Shown: positions 11,970-24,689 of the stretch, in pieces | Numbering within the stretch: the first letter of the stretch is position 1 | How the letters are laid out: the number at the start of each line of letters is the position of its first letter | From: Leptasterias polaris | Taxonomy: Eukaryota; Echinodermata; Asteroidea; Forcipulatida; Asteriidae | Assembly (NCBI GenBank): GCA_037783415.1 | Contig: JAZGTN010000017.1 | Coordinates: 440,501 to 504,500 of the forward strand | Direction: 5' to 3' | Length of the DNA stretch: 64,000 nt | Program-made: the position numbers and the translations under genes | The notes under the pieces: model-generated | The model's database searches: none | Seen by the model: only the letters and a program-made list of their open reading frames with translations | Told to the model about the DNA's origin: nothing

Positions 11970-12353
11970 TTAAAGGCACTGAACACGTTTTGTAATAAAA
12001 AATTGTCAAAGACCAGTATTACTTGGTGTATCCCAACATATGCATAAATTAAATAACAAGCCTGTGAAAATTTGGGCTCAATTGGTCATTGAAGTTGCAA
12101 GAAAATGATGAAAGAAAAAACACCATTGTTGTACAAATTATAGTGTGCTTTGCAGATAGGAATAAAAGGTCAGAAGTCTTTTATTATTTTAGTGAGAAAT
12201 TACCTCTTTCTCAAAAACTACGTTACTTCAGAGGGAGTCGTTTATCACAATGTTTTATACTATCAACAGCTCTCCGTTGCTCGTTACCAAGAAAGTAAGT
12301 TTTTATGCTAATATATATTTTGAGTAATTACCAAACGTGTACAGTGCCTTTAA
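11970..12353. mobile_element. TTAA-flanked MITE (AGGCACTG family), full copy
   Basis: TTAA+AGGCACTGAACACGTTT at the left matches the reverse complement of AAACGTGTACAGTGCCT+TTAA at the right. It is about 384 bp, non-coding, with internal CAAAGACCAGTATTACTTGG and TGAAAATTTGGGCTCAATTG segments shared with copies at 42420 and (partly, reversed) 41560. I associate this family with asteriid sea-star genomes; that is recollection, not a search result. Confidence 0.75.
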
Positions 12354-13067
12354 ACAAACAACGAAATAGGCATATCAAAGCATCCCATGTGATGGGCAAT
12401 ATCAACAAAGGTATGCTCAGACCAAAACTTTAGCTCGAAATGACCCATGGATACATTAAAAACATAAATAAAAAATGATTATTCATTCATGCATTTTTGT
12501 TCATTCACAACTTATGATGACTTGACGAGTTGCGCCCATCTGACCCTATAAAGCATTGTGTTTGAGAGAAACGGACCGTTTAGACCCCGATGCATTGTCA
12601 GCCTCGATGGAAAAATGTCAATGTCACATTGGGACGACCTCTACGGCGAGGCGGGCCACCAGAGAAGGACAGCTAGTACTACTAGGTGCGGTTCATTATG
12701 GCGGAAAACGAGACACGACCAGCTACCCGAAGTCGACGTTAGTGTGATGATGGTGGATGGGGGAAGGGGAACCATTATAACCCTTTCAGTACCGCCGTGC
12801 CATAGCGGCTCAAAAAAACATCCCACTTGGTGACCAATGAGTCCGTATGGCACGTAATTATTTGCATTCTTGGTGACCAATGAGCCTCTCTGGCACATCG
12901 ACCAAAAGTAAGTTATCAAAATGTTAATAGCGCCCTCAATCGCCTGCGTGCAACCCCCCGGCAACAAGCTGCCCGCGTGTGCCCTGAAGCGTCGCAAGTT
13001 TTAAAATTTAAGCGGGATCGTTAAGCGTCCCCCCACGCATTCTCGAGTAAGAGATCATTCTGACAAC

Positions 13068-14798
13068 ATGGCCGATGAAAATGAAAAAAATTTGGAAGAA
13101 ATTTTCGCAGACAGTGGTTCAGAAATGTCATCTGACGAGGATTCGCCACTTGATGACTCGGAGACGTCAGAAGACAGTGAGGATACAGAGCCGAGGGCCT
13201 CGACATCAACAGCAACATTAACCTCTTCTAAGAAGGGTAAGAAGACCAAGAAGAAGCCGAATTTCAGGTGTGGATGGCGTGAAGCCAACTCTTACACACG
13301 GCGACCGCCTGTTAAATTTACAGCAAACACCGGGGCTACAGAAGACTTCAGTTCGTTCTCCCCCATACAAATCTTCAAACTGTACTTTTGTGAAGCAGTG
13401 TGGCAGATTATGGTACTAGAGACTAATCGTTATGCTGAACAAATATTGGGAGCGGGGGCAGAAAATAAGCGTGCTTGGAGACCAACTAATGTACCTGAAA
13501 TGATGGCATTCGTGGCCCTACTTCTTTGCATGGGAATCAACAAAAGGCCTCGTTACTCCATGCATTGGTCCAGGTCTGAAATTCTACGAAGTCCCCTGTA
13601 CTCAGCAACCATGGCTCGTAACCGATTTACTGCAATCCTAAGATTTTTTCACCTCGCCAATAACAGAGATGTCGAGGGCGACTCTCCCCGTGACAAACTT
13701 GCTAAATTACGCCCACTGTTAAACATTGTACTACCATCATTCCTCCGGGTGTACCAGCCGGGACGAAGCCTTTCACCGGACGAGACGATGGTCAAATTCA
13801 AAGGACGACTGAGCTTCAAGCAGTACATGCCAAGAAAAGCCGCAAAATGGGGATTGAAATCTTTCTCATTGAACGAATCCGACACAGGGTACACATGTGC
13901 CTGGGAGTTGTTCACAGGATCGCAGCCCAGGTCCCCACAAGGACAGTCCTCTGTAAGTGATCCTGAGACAAACCATCCATCCGAAATAGGGGCACCAGGC
14001 AACGTAGTATTGAACCTTTTGCAGGGACTCGAAAATAAAGGACATTGCATCTACATGGACAATTGGTTTAGTAGCCCGGCTCTGTTCTCCAAGTTGTCTG
14101 AGCTAGGATTCGGAGCTTGTGGAACTGTGCGCTATACCACCCTAGGGATACCCGACGTAGCAAACTCCAAAAAATTTCCTATGAAAAGCGGTGCAGATCC
14201 CAAATTTTATCAGAAAGCAGGCCAACTATGCGTTATGTGGCAGGACACAAAACGTGTCACTCTCCTCTCAAAACTATGGCGATTGCAGTGTCACTAGTAA
14301 AAAGATTCGCAGCCGGAAAACTTCAACAGGATTTCGTCATATCAAAAAACCGTGCATAGTCGAGGATTACAATAAATACATGGGGGGCACGGATCTGGCA
14401 GGACAATTATGCACGTACTATACTCATACCCACAAAACACTCAAATGGTGGAAACGTGTATTTATGACAATCCTAGACATTTGCTTAATGCTAATGTCGT
14501 ATACAACAGCATCCATACAAACAAGAGCTTGTCTACTTTGGATTTTCGGGTCAAGGTGATAGAGGCACTTATTTCAAGCTTCGAGAACAACCCAGTTGAC
14601 CATGCCCGTCAAGTGTCAAGTGCTTCAAACGCCCTTTCAACTCAGCACTTTCCGGGTCCGAATGTTGGCGGGAAGAAACGTGACTGTGTTGTATGCAGTT
14701 CCACCTCTAATCGGAAACAAACTCGTATGATTTGTAAGCAGTGTATCAAGCCAATGTGTGTTATACCATGCTTTGAGAAATTCCACACCAAGCGATAA
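13068..14798 (+). pseudogene. piggyBac transposase (DDE_Tnp_1_7), two frameshifts
   Basis: The protein would cut and paste its element at TTAA sites. It has an acidic, Ser-rich N-terminus (DSGSEMSSDEDSPLDDSETS) and Lys-rich KKGKKTKKK, then the catalytic core. The first Asp is in SLSPDETMVKFKGRLS, the second in IYMDNWFSSPALF, the third in YNKYMGGTDLAGQ. The C-terminal Cys-rich domain reads RDCVVCSSTSN, ICKQCIKPMC, CFEKFHTKR. Frame 1 (13068) stops at 14297; the third Asp lies in a second frame (about 14270-14500); the Cys-rich end returns to the first frame. Two compensating indels therefore break the gene. The start is the ATG at 13068, 287 bp inside the left end. Confidence 0.9.
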
Positions 14799-14899
14799 AT
14801 TAGGTCAACAATTAAACTTTAAAGTTAATTATGTAAAAAATGTGTAAAGCTGTTATACCATGATTGGAGAATTTCCACACCAAGCGAATAATTTTCAAT

Positions 14900-16480
14900 A
14901 CTTTCTGAAAACTCCCCCCCCCCCCTACAATGTTGAATCCCACAATCGCATGCCTGCCAACAATCAACATTGAGGCCGGGGGGGGGGGGGGGGAATGGTA
15001 CTTAGAAAATAAAAGTATAGCACTTTGGCAAAATTTAATGTTAGTTCCTTCTTTACATATTGGTTCATGATAGGTGTAAATTTGATTTGAGGAGTAATTT
15101 TTGTCCAGTTCATATTGTGCGTAATCAAAACTCTCTTGTTTTTATTGAATGTGCAATCCTATGAGCGGGTTTGGGGGGGGGGGGGGGGTGGTTCAAAAGG
15201 AATTTATTAAAACATGTTTATTTTAGGTTTCAGAAACAAATTTAAAAATAATCAAAATGGCCGACTTAAGCAACTGTACCACATTGTTTGTATTTGGTCT
15301 CATTGGGTTCCTGCATCCTGAAAACCTGGCAATATTTTATGTTACGGGCCAAAACCAAATTGATTGGCGGCCATTTTTATTATTAAAATGGCCGCCTTAA
15401 CCGACTGATCCAATAATTTAATTATGTGTCTTGTTGGGTTCCTGGATCCTTAATACATTCCAGTTTCCAACATTGAGGCGGGGGGGGGGGGGGGAGGATG
15501 GTACTTAGAAAATACAAGTATAGCACTTTGGAAATATTTTATGTTAGTTCCTTCTTTACATATTGGTTCATGATAGGTAAAAAATTAATTTGAGGAGTTA
15601 TTTTGTTCGAGTAACGTTCATATTGTGCTTAATCAAACTTCTCTTGTTTATTTTTAATGTATAATACCGGTGAATCCTATGAGCGCTAATCCAAGTTTCC
15701 TACATTGAGGCGGGTGGGGGGGGGGGGGGGGGGGGTGGGGGGGTGGGTAGGATGATTGTTTGAAAGTACAAGTATAGCACTTTGGCTATATATAATGTTA
15801 TTTAATGCGAGTTCCTTCTTTGTCATTAAATGTGGTAACACATTTTTGGGGGGATTAAAACCTTCTGTTTATTTTTTGTTTCATAAACCAATGTTATAAT
15901 AATCAAAATGGCCGCCTTTTAAAAGCGACTGAACCACCATTTGTGTATTTGCTCTCATTGGGTTCCTTCATCCTGAAAACATGGCAATTATAATTTTTTT
16001 ATGTCAGGCTCGTAGACGGAGATACGGGCCAAAACCAAATTGATTGGCGGACATTTAGAAATGGGCAATATTTAATGTTATTTTATGTCAGTTCCTTCTT
16101 TGTCATTAAATGTTGAAAACAATAATAGTTTTGATTTTAGCAGTAATTTATTTCTAAGTCATATTGTGCGTAATCCAAACTCTCTTGTTTATATTTAATG
16201 TCCTATCCTAGGAGCGGGTGGGGGGGGGGGGGGGGGGTGCTTCCAAAAAATGTTATTCAAACCTTCTTTTTTTTGAGGATTCATAATTAGCCAAAAATCA
16301 AAATGGCCGCCTTAACCAATTGATCAACTATTTCATCCTGAAAACATGGGTATAGTCACCAACCCCCAGTATCTGTGAGGCTCAACCAATTTTTTAAATT
16401 TTTTGGCGGGTTTGGGGGGGGGGATGCTGTTTCAAAAGTAATTTCTTAAAACCTTATGTTTATTTAACGTTTCACAAATA
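14900..16480 (+). repeat. Degenerate tandem repeats with poly-G tracts inside the piggyBac element
   Basis: Segments such as AGTATAGCACTTTGG, GTTAGTTCCTTCTTTACATA, ATCAAAATGGCCGCCTTAA and CCTATGAGCGGG recur in the same order three to four times at roughly 500-bp spacing. Each unit carries a run of G (about 14982, 15174, 15480, 15718, 16218, 16416) and several would form G-quadruplexes. No reading frame is maintained. Confidence 0.75.
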
Positions 16481-16819
16481 ATTCTCATGCAGATTGGTAT
16501 GAACAGCTACTTGACAAATGTTTAGCTTTCACATTTAAACTACTCAATTGTGTATTTAGTGGTCATAATACCATACCTCAAATATATGTTAAAGGCAATG
16601 ATTTAGTCCAAGGCAATATGCCAAAGGAAACAGTAATTTAATTGCTTGCTTGTACAACTTGCATTATGTTACTAGGACCTAGGCTAACCCCAATCTGCCT
16701 TGTGAGGGCGCTGTAACCTAAAACTTTCCTAAATAGTGTTGGTCACCAGGTAGCCATGTCAAGGAAATTTCTCTGGTCACCATTGCATTAGTAGCAAATA
16801 TGTGTTGGTACTGAAAGGG

Positions 16820-17033
16820 TTAAAGCAGATTTAGGGAGATGTTGTTGCTAAGAAACACCCATGCACAGTACACAACCTCCGTGTAGGAGCAATCATGGTT
16901 GCAGTATCCTGTCGGGGGCAAAGGACTCACACCCGTGGAGGGATGGTTCCAAATGGAGTGTTAAGATCTTATTACTATAGTTTTGTGGCATGGGATTTGA
17001 GGCATTGCATGGTGAGCATGTACTATTTGGCTT
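16820..17033. other. piggyBac right flank and repeat copy B start
   Basis: This is non-coding. GGGATTTGAGGCATTGCATG at about 16990 starts the second copy of the repeat at 5262. Open frames here come from poly-C. Confidence 0.4.
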
Positions 17034-17041
17034 GCAGTTAC

Positions 17042-17147
17042 CAGTGTTGTAGGTCTCGAGACTGGTCTCGGTCTCCCCCTCCCCCCCCCCCCCCCCCCCC
17101 CCCTCCAGGTCTCGGTCTCGGACTCCCAGGTCTCGACTACAACACTG
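17042..17147. mobile_element. hAT MITE with perfect 8-bp target duplication
   Basis: CAGTGTTGTAG ... CTACAACACTG inverted repeats are flanked on both sides by GCAGTTAC (17034-17041 and 17148-17155). CAG..G ends plus an 8-bp duplication are the hAT hallmark. The 106-bp body is built from GGTCTCG repeats around a long poly-C run. It interrupts copy B of a repeat whose copy A (about 5296) is uninterrupted. Confidence 0.85.
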
Positions 17148-17155
17148 GCAGTTAC

Positions 17156-17475
17156 AGCACCTCAGTTTTTACCAGCAGCTCAGTTTTTACTCGCACTGTT
17201 CCCCGCACCAATTGAGTTACAGATGTCTTAATATTGTCTTCAGCATTTTCAGTTCTTCAAGTATTGTTTAAGTTAGCACTTTTGTGTCAGATCTGCACTC
17301 CACCAACAATCAAGCACCCTTGGCTTTACATCCTCACTTAAGGATCCTGCCGAGTTATCAACGTAAACGTAAACGTAAACGTAAACATAAACACTGTATT
17401 ATCTACTTGCTAGGCTGAGATTTTGTTCTTTGAGAACTTGTCTTGCTAATTCTACTGCCGCGGAGTAGATTATCT
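17156..17475 (+). repeat. Dispersed repeat, copy B (right part) with CGTAAA hexamers
   Basis: After the hAT MITE the sequence returns to a homologue of 5320-5400 (CTACTTGCTAGGCTGAGATT, GCCGCGGAGTAGA). At 17362-17392 there is a short tandem run of CGTAAA. No gene is seen. Confidence 0.55.
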
Positions 17476-19200
17476 TGTGGCCTTGTTTTTAGAGATCGAA
17501 GAACGCCAGTCTTTAGTCAGTGAGTTTGTGCAGCACACACCAGGCTCGAGCTTTCCTACAATAAACATCACTAAACGTGTTGGTGCTAATGCCATATTTG
17601 AAGCTCTCAACTTTATCAAGCCTGATAGGCCTATCAAACACGTAATAAAATAAATACATGTTTACTTATTGTTATATATTACTCCGTCCAGTGTGGTTAG
17701 TGCGTTATAATTAACCTGAAACCAAAAGAGATCACATTTGATTTATACGTGGTCCCTAGTTTCAGTTAAAAAAAAAAATGCATTGACCTCAGAGGACCAA
17801 GAGGACCTTTTCTCTATTGTTTATAAATAAACCGCGATCGATGAGCTGGTTGGCTAGTTTTCCAACCCGCCACGAGTTGGCCAAAAAGTCCGTGACGTTG
17901 CAATAAAAATTTCTAAAAGGATTTATTTCATCATTACTCTAGGAAATTAAAGAGAAATTCCCTTTGCCTCTTGAACCGTGAAGTTTAAGTGTTATGCAGT
18001 GAGGCATTTCATCAGGTCATTTGCAGCAGTGTATTGTTCCCAATAGACGAAACCCCCGTCCATTGGTGACTGTCAATGTGTCTTCATATCGTTCCAGCTT
18101 AATGTCGATATTGTAAAGACCTGCTTTCTGTGGTATTTTCCCGTTGTAATTAGCAGTCACCCGTGTACAACAAGTCTACAGGGTGGGAACTGTGTTGTGC
18201 TATATTATACGGGCGTGCTACGTTCACTCTGCCGTCACTACATTCAAGCAGGTGAAATGTTTAACACAGATGTTCACCAGCTGGTACACATGCCGAACAA
18301 CGTTGAAACGAAACAAGTCTAGCAGCAAAGAGAGTGTCATATTAGCCACAAGATGAATGGTATCAGACTGCCTAGATTCTGTCAAGGGGTGAGTTTTCGT
18401 AAAGGGGGTTTAACCGTCATGGGAAAGGACGACAAACCTTCAAAGTTAGCCTTCAACTCAACTTAGTTAAACTATGGATACACTATCATAATTTAGGCAT
18501 TGTCACGGCTTGGCGGATTTGAATTTGTTTCGTTGAGTCCAGAGGCTGTTATCTAATGTTTCAGAAAAATTGAACGGAAACCTAAATAACATGCTATAGC
18601 AGTCCGTTGTTATAACTATAGAGATTATACAAAACTGACTGTAGAAAACATTGGCATTCAGGTGTAACATGGAGTGACGGATCAGTGCCGGAGGAAAGAA
18701 GGATATTGTTTGACACACATGATTGTGTAGTAAAGTGATGGCTGACCGTGCTGAAAATAAGTTAAAACATAAATTTTTGGGACTAAAATTCCGTATCCGG
18801 CAGCCACTTTACCTTTAGGTCAGAAAAACATTTCCTGGCCTGTTCAGAGGGTTTGACAGAATGTATACAGAGAGGCACGGGCACTTTTAACTGCTACCAA
18901 AATCATGAAAAAGTATATGGGTCTATGGTGGTCTTTTTAAACTTGTATCAAGTTTTTTTTTCAACACCAAAAAAACACAAATATTATTATTATTTTTTTG
19001 TCTTATCAATGCTTCGTTTGTCAAAACTAAATGTTGTGTTTTTTTATTTTCATTTCTCGTCTACATATCAATAAAGTTAGGCCTATTTGTTTTTGTGCAT
19101 GACAATTCACTGATTAGTCTCTGTGTCAAGTCACAACGGGTCAATAACAAGACTTTGGTGGACTTTGGTGGCGTGACCCTCTCGAAACGAGGCAGAAATC
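17476..19200. other. Gene-free stretch
   Basis: No domain or splice-consistent exon series was found. Short open frames at 18503-18718, 18853-19074 and similar are not supported by composition or homology. Confidence 0.35.
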
Positions 19201-19375
19201 CAGAGCTGGTACGAGGTACCAAAGTGTCTTTTAACAAGGTATGAAGCGTCTTGTAAAAGGTACGAAGTGTCCAGGGTACGAAGTGTCCAAAGTCACCTTG
19301 TACCTTGCGAAAGGCAAGAAGTGTCCAGGATACGAAGTGGTCAAGGTACGAAGTGGTCAAGGTACGAAGTGACTT
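19200..19375 (+). repeat. GGTACGAAGTG(TCCA) minisatellite
   Basis: GGTACGAAGTGTCCA / GGTACGAAGTGGTCAA variants recur about eight times. A long minus-strand open frame here (19061-19444) is a by-product of the repeat. Confidence 0.7.
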
Positions 19376-19859
19376 GACATCGCCGACTTGACAACGCTGC
19401 TCGCTGCACTCCATTTTAGTTCCTTTGGAACTAAAGGTAAACATTTAGCGTTTCAGCTACACACGGAGAAAAGATAACCTGTTTTATAATGTAGCGGGTG
19501 AACTGCATAAGTATTAGGTAAAACTTTACCCAACAGGCGTTGGGTTAAATCTTGCTAAACAGTTGTGTATTCAATTCAATTCAATTTACTTTATTATCCG
19601 TAAAACGGGAAATTCATCTCGGCCTTTACATCGATAATTTAAATTTACAAACATTACAATACAAAACAATTTACCATTTCAGTACAAAAAAACATCAAAA
19701 ACCCACAATACTTCAAACACAAAAAGTTAAAGACAAACATAAAAGCTAAAGTACTTTAAACATTGCAATTTCAAAAAAACATATTAAACATTTCTAGTAT
19801 AAACAAAATAGAACCCATGTCGGTCTCTGTTATTTTGCCTAAAGAATCATCGTTCCAAT

Positions 19860-20020
19860 AGTTCATGTAAAACTTGTTTTTCCATAACCGTAGTACTTCG
19901 AAGTGAAAAATTTCTCAAAATGCATTATACTTTCCAAAGCTGCTGTACTTCTTACCAAGTAAGTTTTTATTGCCATTAATTTTCAGAGTCATTACCAAAC
20001 GTATACAGACCCTTTAAATT
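19860..20020 (+). repeat. 3' fragment of AGGCA-type TTAA MITE
   Basis: CTTCGAAGTGAAAAATTTCTCA, GCATTATACTTTCCAAAGCTG and the terminal ATTACCAAACG...CCTTTAA match the 3' third of the element at 43439-43827. The 5' part is absent. Confidence 0.6.
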
Positions 20021-22670
20021 AAGTATTTTCTTAATCACCGTTTTTTACGTAACTTTTTTTACCATTCATTTTCTTAGTGTATCCATTCCTCAAGACGAAT
20101 GTTTTAAAAAGGAAAATAAAGCCCAACATCCATTAAAAATCAAATAAATCCATTAGAAAGTGGCTGTCGGATACAGACATTTTCCCAACAATGAAAGGGA
20201 CCCACAAAAGGTGAACTCTTCCCCATGAGTCATCATGGAGGGTGAGTACATTGTACATATTTCAATGAGAGTGTGTGTATGTTTAAAACGAAACAGACAA
20301 ACAAAAAAACATTCCTCCTGCTGTTCACTGTGTATTGTCAAGGTGTGTGTGTTTATGCCACGATCTGTTATTGCTTGGTGTTGTTTGGTTGTGTACACAC
20401 AAAATAAATAAATAAACTAGAGATTTAGAGTTTGTAAAACAAACTCTAGGTGTTCGGGTTTTCGCTGGGCTCAATGCTGTTTTAATGCGTTAGCTATATC
20501 ATTGAATCGCTGAAAAAATGTCGATAGCTTTTGAAATGTCAAGGAAAGTAAAGTGTAAATCTTCTGTGATTGTACGTACGTTTACACAGGAAATTAATGC
20601 ACCTCACAATATGAGTTTTAAAAATAATAATCTTTTGTTATAGCCAAATTTGAAAACTGATGACGTCATTATGACGTTAGATAAGTTCTTATCGAGACAT
20701 TGGTATTTAATTATGTGCTTTGAAAACCGAAGGTGAACTTACAAAACGTATTGTCAGCAAAAGAGTACATTATTTAACTTATTTGAAAGGACAGAGGGTC
20801 AATAGTGTCCTTTCACACAGAGCAACATTAATTTTTCGAATTTCCTTTCGTTTTGGTTGCATATCTTTAAACGAGCCTTTGAATTACTCAAAAGTACAAC
20901 TATCATGTATGCCACTCACTGAAGTTTATTTATTTTTCAATAGATATTGATTATTTATTGATTAATAAATCCGACTATGCAAATCATATTGACATTATTA
21001 AATTACAATTCTTAGAAGTTTTAACAGGTTTTCAAATACTGTGATTTGGCTTCTCATTATGTATCGGTGCATGATACTTTGATTGTTCAATACATATGCT
21101 CTGATGATGATGTCGTTAAAATAAGTCAAGCATAGTATGAGCTATTGGTTGCATTTTTTGAAATAGCTTGCTTGATTTTTAGACATTAGTCTTCATACAG
21201 AACGGTTTGTTAGGTTTGTTAAATTTATAATATTGAAATAAAAAACTCTTTTTTGAAATTATTATGCAAGATAAAGGCAAGTCATGAAGACGGCAAGTTT
21301 AAGCCTCTCGTGAATTTTAATTAATAACATATTTTTAACGAGTTAATAACTATTTCTACCTGTATGTTGCATCATACACTCATCAAGGAATTAGGGAATG
21401 GAACACAGCAACGAGTATGACATTTTTTACTGGAGAACATTCGGGTACTTGTTGTGTTGTATATTCTGAAGAAGAAAAAAACAATAAACAAAGTATGACT
21501 CAAAGCAAATTAAGTCAAGCTGAAACTGCTCAAATAAATAAAATTAAAGACTCTTACAACATTTCATGATTTTATAATAATAATAATAATTTATTGAATA
21601 TATATTGCGCTCTCTCCAGGACCAACCTGTTCGAGGGCGCATAACAATACAACATATTAGAGTAAGGAAATTACGCAAGAAAAAATTTGTGGAAGGTGCA
21701 CATCCTGTTTTTGATGTGAACAACTTATAAACGAAACCTTATTAGGGGAAACTTTATCGAAGGATTTTCAAATAATTATGTCATAATACAAAGTTGACGG
21801 AAAACATTCATCAGTCTGACCATTTTCTGACTATAGTGACACAGCCAACAATCATACCAATCCCCCATTGCCCAATGCTATCTCTTCGACGTTCATACTA
21901 AACGTTTCTTAGTTTTAAAAACATCTCATCAACGTCACTACTTGATGATACAGGATAAACTTTATAACGTAATTGTGCATTAAATAAAAGAATCATTTTG
22001 AAAAGCAATGATGTTCACACAAAAACTTACCGTTTTAGTCCCGTGTAGCAACGATAAACACATGCCGTGAGGGGGGTCTGAAACACCCTTCACGATCCGA
22101 TGACACATCCTTCCTTCTCGGTGTGTGATCAAAACATAACCAATGTTCGTCTTTTTCTGCTTGCATTTTCTCACATAATTAAACGTCATACGAATCACTT
22201 AAGTAGGTGGCCATCTCAGCGAAACTTCGTCTTTAATTCCATTTTGATCATTAAGCCATGAGAAAGGCAAATAGGGGAACAATTAGACGCTGAATATGAA
22301 CGGAATTCAGATCTATTTGTTGATAAGATTGCACCACGTTGTAAGTACGATGACATGTGGTGTGTCAAAACACTGCATGAATGGATCACGCCACTTCAGT
22401 GACGGCGCACATGGCATTACGTTGGTCTGTAACAAGCGTCTTGACTGGCATTTCTTTTTAGTGTGGTTTACATGTGGGCCAGATAGTTTTTGTGGTATGA
22501 TTTTTGATTTTTTCAACTCCCGTTTTGAAGCGTAAGTCGAGGTAAATTGAGGTCACACTCTGTGTAACGTTTGTTGGGTTTTAAAAAACCTCTCCGATGA
22601 TGTGTTGATTGTACAAATCCATTGTGTATTTAACGAGTTATGAATTTTTGAATTATTAAACTTTGATTTA
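20020..22670. other. Gene-free repeat-bearing stretch
   Basis: Contents are a CRE-like motif (TGATGACGTCATTATGACGT at about 20658), the tail motif CTAGGTGTTCGGG at 20447, and an (AAT)n run with TTATTGAATATATATTGCGC at about 21575-21610 that looks like a SINE 3' tail. No supported coding region. Confidence 0.4.
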
Positions 22671-22915
22671 CTGTAACTCGACACCTGATGACGTAATCAT
22701 GACGTCACAACTTACTCAGCATCTCCTAGTTATACTCTAACTGCATGCAAAGTTTCAAGGTCATCCAAGGTTTGCAACTATGCTTTTGCCTGCGGACAAA
22801 CGACTTTCAGAAGAAGACTAAAAATGAAAAAAAAACGAACTAGCCTTAACGTGTTTGTGACAACAAACACTAGGTGTTCGGGTATCGCTGGGGTCAGTGC
22901 TGTAACAAACTACAC
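22670..22915 (+). repeat. CRE-like dispersed repeat, copy 2
   Basis: ACTCGACACCTGATGACGTAA followed by TCATGACGTCACAACTTACT, then a long shared body with AAAGTTTCAAGGTCATCCAAGG and the tail AACACTAGGTGTTCGGG. This is the best full-length match to the copy at 25194. Confidence 0.7.
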
Positions 22916-23769
22916 ACTTTAGCAAAAGTCTAAAAAAAACACGATTAATTTGATTGTTAACGAGGTTTGCATGAACGGCTGTTTTGGAGACTAACAAAGC
23001 GTAGTGTCAAAAGCAGGTTGCGTGAACCTTAAACAGAGACTAGACCACAAGCATGTTTGATTGACTTTTGAACCTTGCGGTTGATTTGCTCACCGTTTAA
23101 CTGGCTTAGTTCGCGTTTTGTGTGTGTATCCCGTGGTTTGACAGCGGGTCAATAAATACCCGTAATAAATGGTCAAAATTTCAAATATTTGTTTACAAAA
23201 ATCTAATGACGTCATCATGTTGTAACTTTAGATTTACGTAGTCATTATCATTGTCTATCTCTATGCCGAGTTTCAACTCAGTAAAATGTTTGGTTTTTGA
23301 GATGCAAGGTTTCAAAAAGTAAAACTTAAAGGCATTACCACGTGACACACGATGACATCATCAATCTGAAATACCACACATATAGTGTCTGCATAAAGTT
23401 CATTATGTATACAAATTTTGAAACGATTGTCATAACTTTCACCGCAGAAATGTAGTAAAAGTGTATTTTGGTATGTTTATAACCTGCCGCTAGAGGGCGC
23501 TTTGAGATGTTTTGACGTCACCGGTCAATTTTTTGTAAACCAGACCCTTACTGGATTATAACATCATTAAAAACAACTTGAAAAAATTGGCCACTTTTAA
23601 GCTACAAGGCACTTCCGGTTTCGACCGAGAGTAGAGTTCATGTCATGTCACGCACACTTTTAAAAATGAAGACCTATAATAACTCTATATAATCCCGCAA
23701 AAAGCAACCGACGCCCTCTTTCCTTGATTTGATATAGATTTTAAAAGATTAACATTTTTAATGTTTAAA

Positions 23770-23990
23770 AACATTGTAATTTGACACCTAATGACGTCAT
23801 CATGACGTCAAAACTACTTAATGGAGGTTTGATCAAGGTCTTAATAAATATATGAATATGGTCTAAGAAAGCAGACACTATCAAGATCCTAACATTGATT
23901 GTTAACGAGGTTTGCATGGACGACTGTTTTAGAGAGGGCGTTGTTGTTGTCATTATCTTTAACTGAAGTCCTAGGGTCAAACTTTATTTC
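23770..23990 (+). repeat. CRE-like dispersed repeat, copy 3
   Basis: TAATTTGACACCTAATGACG then TCATCATGACGTCAAAACTA shows the uncorrupted double TGACGTCA core. The downstream body diverges from copy 2. Confidence 0.65.
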
Positions 23991-24689
23991 TTACAAAAGA
24001 GAGTGTCGAAAATCCAGATGATTTTTTCGTCATGTGATTACTATGAAACTTTTCAGCTGTTTTCATATTAAAATAGAATGTTTAAATTATAAATTTGACA
24101 CAATTCAGACAACTGGTTTTCGAGACAGTAAATCAGACTTAATCGATTTGAATCGTACGAGCGCAACAGTCGGCAATGTGGTTCTGACAGACACGCGCGC
24201 AGGTTGTGCACTGAGCTAATCTTTGGACTACCGTCGAACGACGTACATTCCGAGCTAGTATTTTCACAGAGCTCATGAATCGAATGACCATTAATTTAAT
24301 GTAGCGCCCCCGGACGGACGTATGTGACACGATTTTATTTATCAGCGCTATTTAATAAATATCCCACGAAAGAGGGCGCTGTTGAAATTTTGCTTCCCGC
24401 CACAAACAACAACGACGGACGACAGTGCACAAAGACAGCCCGTGAACCGTAGCTTGCATCAGTTTCAACGTTATGTGTACATAATGCTCTGTCAATTAAA
24501 GTGGGGGGGGGGGGGGGGGTACGAAACGGTTAAGTGCACTTCATTGTCCGGTTTTGACCAGATGTTAAGATCAAAATGTTGTCATATTTGTGCAAAGGTT
24601 TGAGCAGGATTAACCTTCTACAACCTGATACAAAAATTATGCTGAATTGATCAGTAGTTTTAAAGATGTGAAAAAGATAAGATATTATG

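Larger units (their letters stand above)
12781..16819 (+). mobile_element. piggyBac transposon, 4.0 kb, inactive copy
   Basis: CCCTTTCAGTACC at 12781-12793 is exactly reverse-complemented at 16807-16819. The right flank is TTAA (16820-16823) and the left is ATAA, one base off the expected TTAA. Subterminal copies of CTTGGTGACCAATGAG (12827 and 12872) and inverted GGTCACCA motifs near 16740-16785 look like transposase-binding repeats. It encodes a DDD transposase (13068-14798) followed by about 2 kb of degenerate G-rich repeats, which makes it longer than usual for the family. Confidence 0.88.

Noticed and set aside
13649..14050. 133-codon minus-strand frame
   Set aside because: Antisense shadow of the piggyBac transposase.
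16895..17215. 106-codon frame with polyproline
   Set aside because: Polyproline is translated poly-C inside the 106-bp hAT MITE; the remainder is repeat sequence.
17362..17392. CGTAAA hexamer run as telomere-like repeat
   Set aside because: Only about five units and not the TTAGGG type expected in deuterostomes; a simple local repeat.
19061..19444. 127-codon minus-strand frame
   Set aside because: Generated by the GGTACGAAGTGTCCA minisatellite.
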